In this document: piece after piece, positions 24,001 to 37,900 of the stretch
Layout: every line of letters begins with the position of its first letter
How positions within the stretch are numbered: position 1 is the first letter of the stretch
Assembly: GCF_000002075.1 (NCBI RefSeq)
Contig: NW_004797520.1
Location: 304,072 to 368,071, forward strand
DNA: 64,000 bases
Source of the DNA: Aplysia californica
Taxonomy: Eukaryota > Mollusca > Gastropoda > Aplysiida > Aplysiidae
Direction of reading: 5' to 3'
Position numbers and translations under genes: made by a program
Notes under the pieces: model-generated
Told to the model about the DNA's origin: nothing
What the model saw: only the letters and a program-made list of their open reading frames with translations
Databases searched by the model: none

Positions 24001-27000
24001 ACCAACATGATCATTTTCCAACTCTTTCTTGAGCACATCTGAACATGCTCACATTTTTATGAACACATATTAATAAAATATGACATAACGTAAATGGAAC
24101 AGGCTACAGGATCCTCAGATGCTGACGACATATTTCCAAAAATCTGATAACTTCTTTAGGAGAATTCTGCCTCGTGTGTCGTGCCATTCTCTCTCTGTAG
24201 TGCCTTGTTCAGAATGGAGAACAGTAAATCTTTTCAATACCATTGTTCGTTGTTAGCTCTGTCCTATTTGGCACGCCTAATCTCTCTATACTCTCTTGAG
24301 AGATGAAAACCGAGAATGCCTTTACTTTAATTTGTCTTGAAGCGATTTTTTTTTTCACCTGCTATTCACAAATGTAGCATGCGTACGTCATGTTTTTATA
24401 CAATAATTTTTTTCTCCCGTATTTTTGAGTTTTGATATTGCTGGCTGACCACGTCAGTTTTGTCATTGTGCTGCCCTGTGGGACTGACCTATTGCAGTGA
24501 CCGTAGCAGCTTACAGTCTGTCACTGTGTGTCTGGAAGGTGCATTGGCCATTTTTTCCCTAGCTAGAGGAACTGAGGACAAAGGACGTAGACAGTTATAA
24601 CTCACTTGTTTGATTCATTTTCAGCAATGGCAGGGGACTGTTTGGTGTCAGAGGCAGAGGGCTCATGACTGGAACTAATTTTTTTCCTTCATGTTGTATA
24701 TAGGTTTTTTTGTGGTTAAAAGGACGATGTGTTGCTGAATCCCATTTGGTGGCGGGAAGAAAGTATGCACTATGTGTGTGTTTTATTTTTGTTGATTCTT
24801 TCAGAAGTCGGTGTTTAAGGGGTGTTTCTTCCTTGTGTATGAATGTATTGAAGGTTCTGCCTCCTGTGTTTGTCCGTGCCAACCAGGTGGATGGGAATGT
24901 GTTCTTACACGTTTGTGTCTTCAATGTGTAGTGTGTTCTCTTCCCCTTCATGAGGTGGATGGGAATGTGTTCTTACATGTGTGTGTCTTCAGTGTGTAGT
25001 GTGTTCTCTTCCGCTTCATAAGGTGGATGGGAATGTGTCCTTACATGTTTGTGTCTTCAATGTGGTGGATGGGAATGTCTCTTTACACGTGTGTGTCTTC
25101 AGTGAGGTGGATGGGAATGTCTTCTTACACGTGTGTGTCTTCAATGTGTAGTGTGTTCTCTTCCCCTTCACTTCAAGGAGTATATCCCTGTCCTGAGTCG
25201 GCCGCAGGTCATCAAAAACAAGAAAACCTTTGAGTGGGGCAACATTTATGAGGACACTTTGGTATTTGCACATTTTGCCTCATGCTGGTCATTGACTATT
25301 GATATTGTCACTTTGCTTTTTATTCATTGTATTTATTTCAGACGTCATGTAGGCTGTTGTAGATTCTCAAACGTTAATAATTAGATCAATACTTGTCTGT
25401 TTTACATTTTCTTTTTAAAGATCGTATGAAATGAAGGTTAAGATATGTTTATAATATTTATATCTGAAACATAATTTTTCAAAAGGATAGAATAACTGTA
25501 AATATTATGTTGATAGAGCAAATTGTTTGCTATGCATTCTAAGAAAAATAATCATGATCATTGAAGATGAAAATCTAGCAGCTAGTGGAAGGAAATGTAG
25601 TACCAGGATAAGTTGTCACCAAAGAAATCAGCCAACAGATGTCGTTAAAAAGTTGACGGAGCTTGAACTGGAAAATTTGAAGCTAAACAACGTTAGAAAG
25701 TAAGCAAGTAGTAAGAGATATCCCCAAGGTAACCGAATTCTAAGGAGAACATCACATCAAAATTAAATATAACAAATAAAGATTAAGAAAGAGAACATTG
25801 CAATTATTGGACGCAGTTTGTTAGATTGCGATGTCTCATAGAGTAGATAGGGCGGACATCGCTAGCAACTAGCAGTTGGTGTTGCGTGTGAGAGATGTTG
25901 GACATGATGTGTAGCTGCGTGTCCATGTCACTGTTGTGTCTCCTGCCTACCCGCCCCCCCCCCACTTTGTTTCAGCGTCTCTGACATTATGTGCTTAGTC
26001 GAGCGTCGGAAAATTTATTTTTGGACGTGTCACACTTGTCTATGTAGTTTAGAATGCAGTGCACAGTCATTGACACTGGTGTTTTGACCATAGCTCATTA
26101 GCTGTATGTCCTTCTGTTGTGAAAGTTCTTGATTCTTTGAGTTGGATCAAGACTTTGTAACATGCTGTGAATGACTCATTGTTTGGTAAAGATCGTAAAC
26201 CTTGCAATGTTCCTGACATAAATGCTAGTAGAAAAATAAGAAGAATGATATCAAGAAATGAGCTCCTGGCATAAATTTAGGAGTATTGGACATATTATTG
26301 TTCCGTTTAAAGATTGATGTTAATATAATTCAATGTCCCAGAATATATTCCCAGGCATCAGAATGTATACACTGCTAAACTGTTTCATTGGTGCCGATCT
26401 GTTTTAGCTGTTTGTGCTACGTCAGTTTGATCACATTCCAAATAGTTGACTTATGAGAGAGAAAGATTCTTCAACACGGCTGTGTTGTTGTGAGGTGTAT
26501 GGCTTGGTGTGACCAAAAAGAAACCGTAGACGTCCCTGTGTTGTGTCCCTGGTACTTCGCTGTAGAGCACTCGTGGCGTGTGACTACCCTTGCACCTTTT
26601 GCTTCAACAAATTATCTCCTTTGTTGGGTATTTTGTTAGTCGTCCGTTCTTTCTTCAGTGTCTCAGCTGTTGCAGTAAAGTAAATATTGGCCAACACTCT
26701 TTGTATATATTTGTGTGTACTTAAACAATGATATACTTATATTATAATAAAGATAAGCTTTGTAATCTCTTTCTTTTTTACTCGGGACTAGGGAAGCTAG
26801 CAAATCCTCTAGTGCGTCATTTGGTTTGTGCTGATTAAAACCTGTAATTTCTTTGCCATATCGACTGACCGAAGAGCTAGAACCCAAATGACCGCTGGAT
26901 CGGAAAAGTAAAGTAAAAGTAAAGTTTGGGCAGTTTCCTGTTCTGTGTACAGTGGTCTCCGTCTAAGAACACAGCATTTATGAACCTGGTCAGTGAAAGA

Positions 27001-28953
27001 GCCTGTTTTTCTCTGCAAAGGAATGTTTTGTCTCTAATTTACCTGCCCTAGAATCCATTGTAAAAAAAAAAAATTCTCCTGAGAACCCCATTTGAATTAG
27101 GGAAAAACTTGTAAAAGCGGCGTGCTTCATCACACTTTGCTGTAACTGCTAGGACGTCATTTTTAATGGAGGCGAAGGAAATGGGTGGAAAGTGAGGTTG
27201 GGGAGAAGGGAGTGAGGGTGGGGTGGACTAAGTAGGGGTTGAGCTGTGGCCTGCGAAGGTTTTGTTTTGTCTCCCGATGACCAGATTCTTAGACGGAAAC
27301 CATTGTACCTACACTAGCGTCTGTGGTGGAAGGGTTAGGTTCCCTGTCTAGCTCACAGAGGATGTTCTGTTTTGTAAGTGGGAAATATAGTGTATACAAG
27401 CGTCTGTGGTCTAGTGCCAGTTCAACATCTGCTGCTGATGGTGAGAACATACGACACTGGCGGCAGATTTTGTGTCTCTCTCTCATTGCCTTGTCCTTCT
27501 GTTGTGATGGACATTCTCGTGGCGATGTAGGACCGGTTTCCTCCTGCGAGTCCGTTGTCTTAATCCTCCCTTGTCAGTTTTCTCTTGTTCCGGTGACGAC
27601 CTTTATGTTGAAGTGCAAGTCTGCGAGTCGACAAAATTTACTGGAGGCCGAGCAAATTAGGTGTCATAGTGGAGAATCACTTTATTTGTGTTATAGATGT
27701 ACCATGTCCTTTACCGTAACTGCTTATTTTATGTTATCCTCTCCGAATTAACCATGCTGTAGGTGTTCTATTTTTATTTTGGTTTTATTTGTTTGAATTT
27801 TTGTTCGCAAATTACATTTGTATTGAAGAATATTTCCTGCTTTTCGTTTTGTATTCTCCCAAAAGTTTTCAAGTATATGGTATCCATAAATATAGTATGT
27901 ATGTGTATGTGTATCCTACATACATGTTACCAATGCTTCTTTTTTCATAAAACATATAACATGCATCTGTTCCCCCCATCTTTTCAAGCTCATAATGAAC
28001 TTGGTTTCCTTTATTTCCAAGATGGAACAGCTTGTGTCGATGGAGTAAGCACTGTTTATGAGTGTGCCCATGTCTCAAAATGTCACTCGACGCACACCTC
28101 AATTCTAAAATCCTATTTTTTCAGGTTCCCAGCTTGAAGTGTGGTATTGCTTGACATTTGTTTCTTCATAATCTTTGGTTCAAATGCTGATTCCTGCAAA
28201 CTCTTTCGTTGTATTGGAAAGTTGTGTCCCCTTTCGCCAATATCGCTTCAGTTTATACACACTTTGCATTTTCACAGGAATTTATGTTTTTTTGGTAATG
28301 TCTGTGTTAAAAAAAAAAAAGAAAGAGAAATCGCAAGACTTTTAAAGATGATTTTGATACTTGTCTGATAGCCTTGAATCGGTTTATGAAACATTTCTTT
28401 CAATGCACTGCCATGCTAGCATTTGTGTTGTAGAGCACACAGTCATTATCTTGTCTCGGCTGTTGTTGCAACTTTGACGGCTGCTACCTGGATTATGCAA
28501 TCAGGCCAAAGGTGGCAGCAGAAGCCTCATGTTCGGTGGAGGAATCCCAGGGCTACTCTGAGGCCGCGGGTCCAGATAATTGCCTGAGCTCATAATTCGG
28601 CTTTTGTATGACCTTATTGTGTTGCAAGTGCCATAAAGCTCTTATTAAAACTAAACTGAGCCCGTAAGAAAGACATTTTGTCAAAACTTTCCTCAAAGTC
28701 AATTCACCCAGTGGAGAATGAATCCTCAGCTAACACATGGAGAGATCTAGGCAGTATATACAACATGTATGTTTGAGCTCCTGTAAAAAAGGTTGATTTA
28801 TTCTAACGTTTCTCAGGAAGTTGAGTATGTTTTGGGTTATTACAATAAAACATTATCATCCTTCAGGGTATTAATAGAATGTAAGAGGCAGAGGGCCTAC
28901 TGTCAAATTGGATACAAAATTCAATCAGTTGTTATTATTGTGATTATGGTTAA

Positions 28954-28987
<34 letters not shown>

Positions 28988-31900
28988 ACTATCATTATCA
29001 TTTGTGGTAGTACTTTTTTGTTAAGTATTTATTCTATAAGTGTTGGAAAATTTGAGACAGTCGCGCAAACGTGAAGCCATCGTTTCCCTCTGCTTGATGC
29101 TGAGGTGCCGTTAGTTGAGGGAATTCCTCCAACACGCAGAGTTGCTCTGTTTGAATTGTGTAATGGAATCTGAATGTTCTTTGCTAAGGTAGAGCAATTT
29201 CCCTTACAGCTTGTTGTCCTGGTTTGAGACTTATTAAAGTAGTTTGATTTGTGTCTAATTCTAATTGGACGCAATGTTTCCTATTTTTGAAAATGTTGCA
29301 AAGGATAGTGTGCTGTTCTTGAAACAGAAGTAATTCAACGGAGGCGTCAAAGCCATGACGACAGGGAGACTTAGAAAAGTTTATAGTGGAAAACTTTTTA
29401 CTAGTGTTTTTGATAACAGAGAGAATAAATGTGTTTTTTACAAACTGGCAACCTTTTTAAAGATGCTTTAGAGAGCAGAGAGAATTTGTGTTTTTTACAA
29501 ACTGCTATCCATCTAGGTCTATATATTGTGACCTATACCAGAGGTTTGGTCACTTGTTTTCTCAGTTTCTGCATCGACACAGTTGTAATTGCTGTTTACT
29601 TTACTTTGTCTGTTAAATTTACAAGTTCTAGAATGCTCAAGCTGTTAAATATTCCCTCTATGTGACTCAAACTGCTGTGTTTTTGTGAGCGCTGTAGTGT
29701 TTTAGCGTGCATGCGTGCCTGTCGTCAAGTGGCCTCATCTATTGTATCTTTTGCTTGCTGCATGCGCATGGCCATTTTGCTCCGCAGAGTTGCCTTAGTT
29801 TCTGACTCACAATGTTTTTATCACCCTAGCACGGACAGTTATGTAGATACCTTTTTAGAAGATTATGATTATGAAATTTTAAAATCTTATGTTTAATTAA
29901 ATAGTTATCAATTTTACATCTCTTTATAATATATTTTACTGTACAGGACTTGGTAAGATTTAGCGTTATTGTTACTAATACTAAAGTTGCTTTTACTTTT
30001 ATTAATACAATTATTATTGTTGCAGTTGGTGATTTTTATAACGGTTTCTTTTTTTAGCAGTAAAATTGTTACAGATTCAGTTTTACCATCCATTGTAGTG
30101 GAAATTCTTGCTGTTGATGATTGTAAAAGGAATAATTTGTAACATGAAAAGATTTCATTGCAGTATTTGGAATTCCTTGTTTTATAGTTTTGAAACAGAT
30201 TTCCTTATTAAAAAAGTACTTGAACTTAAAATTAATTTTCTCCAATAATCAAGCTAGAGTGCTATTTTTCCATGTGTATATTATTTTGTGTGGATTTCAA
30301 GTTTCACTCCATGTTGTTTGTAAACTTCCATCGTTCACAGTTGTATGAAAATTTTGTTCCTAATCCAGGGGCTTGGCATGATGACTACAGTGACTTTGCC
30401 GGTCTACAACCGCAGCGCGGGATCTGTACGTGAACTCTCTTTTCTTTTATGAGAAAGACTTTTTTCTTCTTTTTTTTTTCTTTTTTCTTTTTTTTTTTTT
30501 TAAAGATATGCCTGTATTTGGTTGGAGTGCACCCCTGGGAGGTCCTACTTCTTTTCTTTCTGTCAGTTGTTTCTGTCTGTCTATCTTGCTTCTTCCCTGC
30601 ACTATATATATGCCTACTTCTGATGTTGATGTGTTTCTCTTTACTCCAACATTTCTTTTGATAATGACAAGATGTTAGTGTGTAGACAAAATATTTATTA
30701 AGGCCTAAGAGTATGAGCAGAATGACTTGTCACCTAGAAGCAGAAGCAAATAGAAGTGAGACGTGATGAATCTGCCTTCCTCTTGAGATAAAGCAGTTAT
30801 CTCAAGTTATAGTCAAATTTATACATAGGTAACGGTTTTCAACCCACCCCCCCCATTGTAAAATTTGTACATCTTTATTTCTTGATAGCCTGTAGTCTGT
30901 ATAAGCTGGTGTTGTGTCAAATAACAGCTGCTGCGTGAACTGTTTGTGATTATATACATATGTGAATTGTTTGTGAATATACCTGTGCTGTGTGTGAACT
31001 TGCAGTCGAACCAGACCATCCTGGGAGTAATGGGGGTTGATGTGACCACGGCTGAGCTGGAGTCCAAGTCGCCGTTTTCTAAGGTCTGTGGCCTTGTCAA
31101 ATTTGACTTAATTTGAATTTCTCAATGTGTTATTGCTCAATTCTGTACAACTATTGGAAAGCAGTGAAAAGAATTTGTTCATTGTTTCAGAAAGCAACAT
31201 CCCAGCATTCCGGACATATCATTTGATGCTCCGTTGCTCCCTCCAAAATGTCGCTGAGGGTCTTTCTAGAGAGAAAAGAAAAGAAAGATAAAATTCTTAA
31301 CTAAGAATTGAAAGTGTTTGGAGAGGAGGTTTCCTGATTGAATTGTCAGAGACAGGACTTCATTTTATAAAATAAAATTGACTTTTTTTCCATCTATATT
31401 CAATTTCCTCAGTTTCTGTAAAAACTTTGACTGTAATAATTGTTTCATTTTTTGTGTGCTTTTAATCATTGTTCAAAACTTAAGTGTATTTTCAGATGTT
31501 TTTTTTTTAACTTGCAGTTTTAACTTTTTTCAAAGTAAGGGAAAAGTTAGTCACATGAATATGATTTATAAACTGTTAACTAATTTTTTATTGTATCCTT
31601 TCCATCCAGATGGGGCCAAACGGATACACATTTGCTATTAACCCAAATGGCTATGTGGTGTTTCATCCTAACCTGAAGACAGGGGTGAGTTCAACAATTG
31701 GTCAGCTCATCAAGCTTAGAAATAAATGCACATAATCTACATGGTTTCTACAAGAATGAAAGCATCAGAAACGGTCTCTGTTATCAATGTTTAAAATATC
31801 ATGTTTTTATGAATTTCAAGTAACGTTATGTTTAAAGTTAAATTTGTTTACAAAAGTTCAAGATTTTTTATTTCTTGCCCTATCGGAGCTCTGGTATGTA

Positions 31901-34900
31901 AAGCTGCCATGAATGTTACATTGAGGAAAATATTTCCTGATCGTTATGTTTTTGTAAGTACTCTTTTGCAGTGTATCTATCTTTATTGTAAGATGCTACT
32001 TGATGTCTTTATTCGAATGACTTGCTTGCCATATCTGAATTTGATCTGGATGACAGTAGAATGGTGCTGACGATGTCTTTTGAATGTCGGAAATTGTGTG
32101 ATGTTGTTCCTTTATCTGTGCAGGGCACCTTCATGAAAGAACCGCCCAATGTGGACATCATGGAGTTGGAGGTTCACAGGGAAGACAAGGATGATGCGAT
32201 TAATTCGGTATGTACCTTATTGAGGGAAGATAACTAAGTTCTTTATGAAGACAAGGATGATGCGATAAATTCGGTATGTATATCGTTGTAGGAAGATAAC
32301 TATGTTCTTTATGAAGACAAGGATGATGTGATAAATTCGGTATGTATATCGTCGTAGGAAGATAACTAAGTTCTTTATGAAGACAAGGATGATGCGATAA
32401 ATTCGGTATGTATATCATCGTAGGAAGATAACTAATTTCTTTACGAAAACAAAGATAATGCAATAAATTAATTATGTAAGGTGTACACAAACGCTGAAAT
32501 ATTTAGCTTTTTATTTACTAAAGAATTGTAATTTCACATCATGGGAAGTAGGAAAAATAGTGTGAGAAGAAAGGGGACAGAAAGAAGGAGAAATTTAGAG
32601 AAGATACGTCTTAACTTGCTCCTATTACCTTTGATAGTCACTGTTTGCTGACTTGTATTTTCCATTTCTACAGTTACGGAACAGCATGATAGAAGGCAAT
32701 CGAGGCAAGAAAGTGATCACCACCTTGTTCTTATCTCCTGACCAAGTAAGTGACAGACTGAGACCGGGTGGGGAGTGGGTGGTTGGAGGGTGCTCTGGTG
32801 TGGTTTGCTTCTTGTTTGCTCCTTTTTTCCTATCAAACATCTATTGTCTTTATCTCCCCTCCTCCTTTTTTATGTTAGTTACTCTCTTGTAACGCCTCTA
32901 ATCTTCGGCACTTATATGACCTTATTGTGTTGCAAGTACCGTAAAACTCGTACGTACCAAAATTTTTTAAAAAACTGGACATGATGTGGTTAGTTTTGAA
33001 GGCGATTATCTAGGATTAGTGGCCGTTGCAGAATTTTGACTGCTTTAATTTGTTGTTCTTGTCACAGAAAAGAAGTAAGTCATTTTTTTGCATATTGTGA
33101 AAGATAGTTGAAAATATCTGTTCTCTGTGGGTGGTTGGTGGGTGCTCAGGTGTGGTTTGCTCCTTCTTTTCTATCGAACGTCTATCATCCTTATCTCCCC
33201 TCCTCCTTTTTTATGTTTGTTACTCTCTTGTAACACCTCTAATCTTCTGGCGCTCATATGACCTTATGCAGTTGCGAGTGCCATAAAACCTCTACTTTAA
33301 AAAAATATAAAAATCCGTTCTCTTGTGCCTTGCAGAGATATGTGACTGAGAGCCAGGCTCGCTACGCCTTCACGCCGATCGAAAACACAACCTTCAGGTG
33401 AGAAATATACATTGATCTTTTTTGTTTCAGTTTTACAACAATTCTGCTGTTATGCATGCTGCAATTTTGGTTGGAGATATTAAACTCCTTTTGTGGGTGG
33501 TTGATGGGTGCACTGGTGTGGTTTTTCTTCTTCTGTCCTATCAAACATTTACCGTCCTTATCTCCCCTCCTTCTTTTTTATGTATGTTACTCTCTTGTAA
33601 CACTTCTATTCTTTAGCACTTATATGACCTTATTGTGTTGTGAGCACTGTAAAACCTCTACTAAAACAAAACAAACTCTTATTAAAGAGAAAAAAACCTT
33701 TTTTCATCTTTAGGGCTTTTTGAATGAACATTTACAAAAACAAATGTTTCTCAAGAAGCTGAGAATGTTTTAAAACATTGAAGGGTAAGGTCAGGATAAT
33801 GATTAATTGTAAAGTGTGTCCAGCCATCTTTTTATAGGGATATAAGCTGTATACATGTGAATTATCATTATTATTATAAGTGCTGCAGTACATCTTCTGC
33901 AAAGACTGTTGTCTTTATTTCGTTGTAAGGTGACATGTTTTTTGTCATCATGTTGAGTCTCTGAAGTGTTGAGATTGATTGAAACTTTTTTTTACTTTAT
34001 TTAAATTGAAGCCCATTTCGAACTGTCAATGAGTGCCTTCAAACATAATGCACTGTAGAAGAAAATAGGTCTTTGGAGATAAGTTCATTTGAGAAAGCAG
34101 TCTCCATCTCCAAATATGGGCATTTTTTTGGCCATTGGCTTTGTTCTCATGTTTGCCGTCTACCAGTGCCATTGCATCTGTCCATGGCAGAAATAAAAGT
34201 GCTGCCGACCTATTTAGAAGTTGCCCTGTGGTAATTCCTAAGAATGATGATGCTATTTCAACACAATATTTGACAAAAAAACAAGTAACGTGGCAATTTT
34301 TCTTTTTTGTTAATTAATTTTTCTTCTCATTAACTCATTCGCTACGTATTATTTTCGGCTTGTGGAAGAATTTTTTTCGGGAGGGCGAAATGAGATGATG
34401 ACTAGTGCGCAGTTCACAGGTCTTGGGGGCCATAAATTCAAATAAATATCAACATATTATATACCAACATTTTCAGTATGGTTTGTAGAGTACATCTGTA
34501 TCGTTTATTTGAGTATTTTTAAACTTTGGTTCCTGTAAGAGGCGATTATGCAACACAATTGTGATTGGCTGCGGATAAAATTTGAAAACAAAAAATTTAT
34601 AATCTCAGCTGAAACTCAAAAAATATGTTTGCACCTAGTCAAATTATACTTCAAAATAACCATAACTGTATATAGAACAGGAAAATATTGAAAAATGAGC
34701 AGTTATTTACATACATTCCATAATATTTGTACATTTGGATCATAACCTCAGATATTGGAAAAAAAAAAAAAATTTAAAATAATTTTGAAAAAGAAGGATC
34801 CCAAACAGAAAAAAACACTCGTATCTTATATGGAATTATTCTGAATTGCATTTGCAATAAACCTATACATGTCTTGGGTGGTACTTTTTGAGTAAATTCA

Positions 34901-37900
34901 CCAAAAAGTAGTGATTTTGGGGCGGAAAAAAATATTTTGACTATTTAGATCTAGGCTTAGATCTAGATATATAGATCCCGCACTCAAAAATATTGATTTC
35001 TCAATTACAGTGCACTGGCAATTTGAGTCCAGTAGTATCAATATTATAAAGAAGAGTCCTACACTTCTTTAGTGAGCAAAATAATGATACATTTTGTTGT
35101 GTAAAAGTACTAAGACTGGTGTCTGGGCTATAATTTGGGCTTCGCATAAACTTCGAAATCGTGTTTCAAAACTGAATCAAAACTTCCGATTTTAGGTGGA
35201 AACGCTTGACCCGGAAGTCAACTTTATATTGTGACCTTTATTTTAACATGGATATGTGGATTGGAATAGAAACCAAGCTAAAATTGAACGTCGATTCTCG
35301 AGCCGCGGGGGGTGGCTTAGCGTACTGACGACACTTTAGCCGTGCCGCCCCCCACGGCTCGGCTTAGCGAATGAGTTAATACCATCTGCAAAGTAGGAAT
35401 GTATTCAAATCTGATGTTTGCCTTATGTTTTTTCTTCTCAGATTGGGCATCAGCGTTCCTCTCTATCAAAAGATGTACCCAAAATTTGAGGGATCCATAC
35501 CTGCCTTAAGTAATTCTCTTTTTTGTCTTTATTGCAATGTTTTTCATGTCCACACCTGCCTTAAGAAATCCTCTTTTGTGTTTGTAATACGTTTTTCATA
35601 TCTTTAACTGCCGTAAGAAAATCACTTTTCTTCTATTACACAATAAACCTTTTTTGTCATTACATGCCTTCCCTCCTCCCCCCCCCCCCCTAACTGGGTT
35701 TTTATTAAACTTGGTAACACTACTGTGTATTTATTGGTCAGGTCTTGAGGAGAGCCTCTCAACATGTGCACAGTAGGGTAAAGGAGGATGCTGAGGAAAG
35801 TTTATTGCCCTCAGCTCAGTGTGTTTGTCGGTGGATGTATATTTTTAGAACAGGCTTTTAAGGATGTAAATGATATGGGAAGACTATTGCTGCACAGATC
35901 CAGGCTAGGCCTTTAGGTACACCGGTTTTGTATGGACTATGTTCATTGTCAGAGATAAATATGTGAAGCCTCTTTTGTGTGAACCGAATGCTCTGGATCG
36001 ATAACGACAACATGAACCGAATGCTCTGAAATTCACTGCCTTGTATTCTGCTTTTTCTTTCAGGATGGAAGAATCTGGAATCTGATTTCTACAGCATTTT
36101 GGTTGCCCCCTGGTAAGTTGTGGAATGGCAGTTTGCCATGCTTTGGAACTTGTGAGAAGGAATTGATGGAACTTTGAAATAATGTTTGTTAAGTTCTAAT
36201 CTCGTCCAAGGTTGTCTGATACTGAAGAAGATCATTTTGGCTTTCTCAAAACTCTTCATTTTTTATTTAGTTTATTTTGATTGTTTTTGTGTTTACGAAA
36301 ACAAGAAAAATGAGGATAATTGGGATGCTAGATTACTAGTACCGCCACCGCTGCCCCCCCCCCCCCATATTTTTTATACTGCAGAATGCACCTAGCAAGT
36401 TTTTAAGGTGTATATGTGTAAAAGATGAGTTGCAGCATTATATTTGTCCCACATTATAGGGAAATATAAGGGAGTTGAGAGGGTGTAGCTGGTGTTGTCC
36501 TCTCTACAAGGGACACACGGAGACAGTTTTGTTTCTGTTACATTATTCTGTACGTCCTCCACTGTCACGTGTGAGTTTTACGTACTCACGCTTCGTAACT
36601 CTCAGTGCAATGCCTTTTTGCCTTCTCTGCTACACTGAAATGTGGAACATTGTGCAGTTCTATAATTGCACCAGGTGGATGTCTATACGGTTTTGAAGAG
36701 ATTGACCTAGAAAAGTAGAGTCACTGATTCCTGATTCTGGAACGTTTTGCAGTTCCGTGATGCACCCGGTAGATTCGATAAGGTTTTTAAAAGATTGACC
36801 CAGAAAAGTAGAGTCGTTGATTCCTGATTCTCTTCTTTATTCCCGTATCAGGAACTACTACAAAAATGCAACACATCCAGAGAAACAGACGATGGACGAT
36901 CTTCAAACTTGGCTCAGCAATGACCCAAACCCTGACCACTGTAAGAAGCTTTGCTCTCAATAGACGGATTATATGGATATTAGAAACACTTGAACCCAAA
37001 CTGTTTTCCGATTTGCTATTTATTTGTATTTGTAACTGTTCTCTTTTTAACTTACTTAAACTGAGATCAAATGATGAATTGAACCCTATGAAAAGCTGCT
37101 GTTGTTTTTCTTTTGTGTGTTTTTTGTAGTGCAGTCAGGTTGCTCTGTTTTTCTTCTTTGCAAGTGCAGTTGAATGATTGTGTTTCAGTCAAAAGTTACG
37201 TTTTTAATTAATTTTAGAAGGACAAAAAGGTCAATTTGGGTTTCTGGATAAATATTTTGCTGTTGTTGTTCCTGGACTTTGATTTGAATTGTTATGCTTA
37301 GCTTGTGTCTGTGATATGATCTAGACCTAGAAATCGTGTACTGGGTACTAGATACGATTAGATGTGACAAGATAAGATAATACTTTATTATCCCAGATGT
37401 ACACGTAAATCTCATAGAGTATTGTACGTCCACTAAATTCATCTATATGTGCAAAATGGGATCCAGGTCTGTGGGAAATCTGATCAAGAGCCATCTTGTG
37501 TTGTTTGGTATGTTGTCAAAGTTTAAACATCTATTGTCCTTATCTCCCCTCCTTCTTTTTGGTGTTTGTTACTCCCTTGTAACACCTCTGATCTTTGGCA
37601 CTTATATGACCTTATTGTGTTTCAAGTGCAGCAAAACTCCTATGCAAAAGAAATAAAAATGAAAAAATGAAAAATGACTCATCCCCCCTTCCCCCTCCCC
37701 CTCTCAGGGAACCTGGACCTGCTGTACCACCTGTACTGGGACACCCACATCCTGGAGTCAGGGCTCATCACCTTCCTCAGGAACAACATGTAAGGGACAC
37801 GACACGTTCTTGCAGGACACGTTTTGAGTCTATCTTGCTGTACACGTTCTGTTGGTCAGGACACATGACACTTTCTGTTGGACAGGAGCCGTTCTAGGAC

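Noticed and set aside
27323-27751. A 142-residue open frame in intron 16
   Set aside because: No recognisable domain, partly inside or beside a pogo-like element, no splice logic with the main gene.
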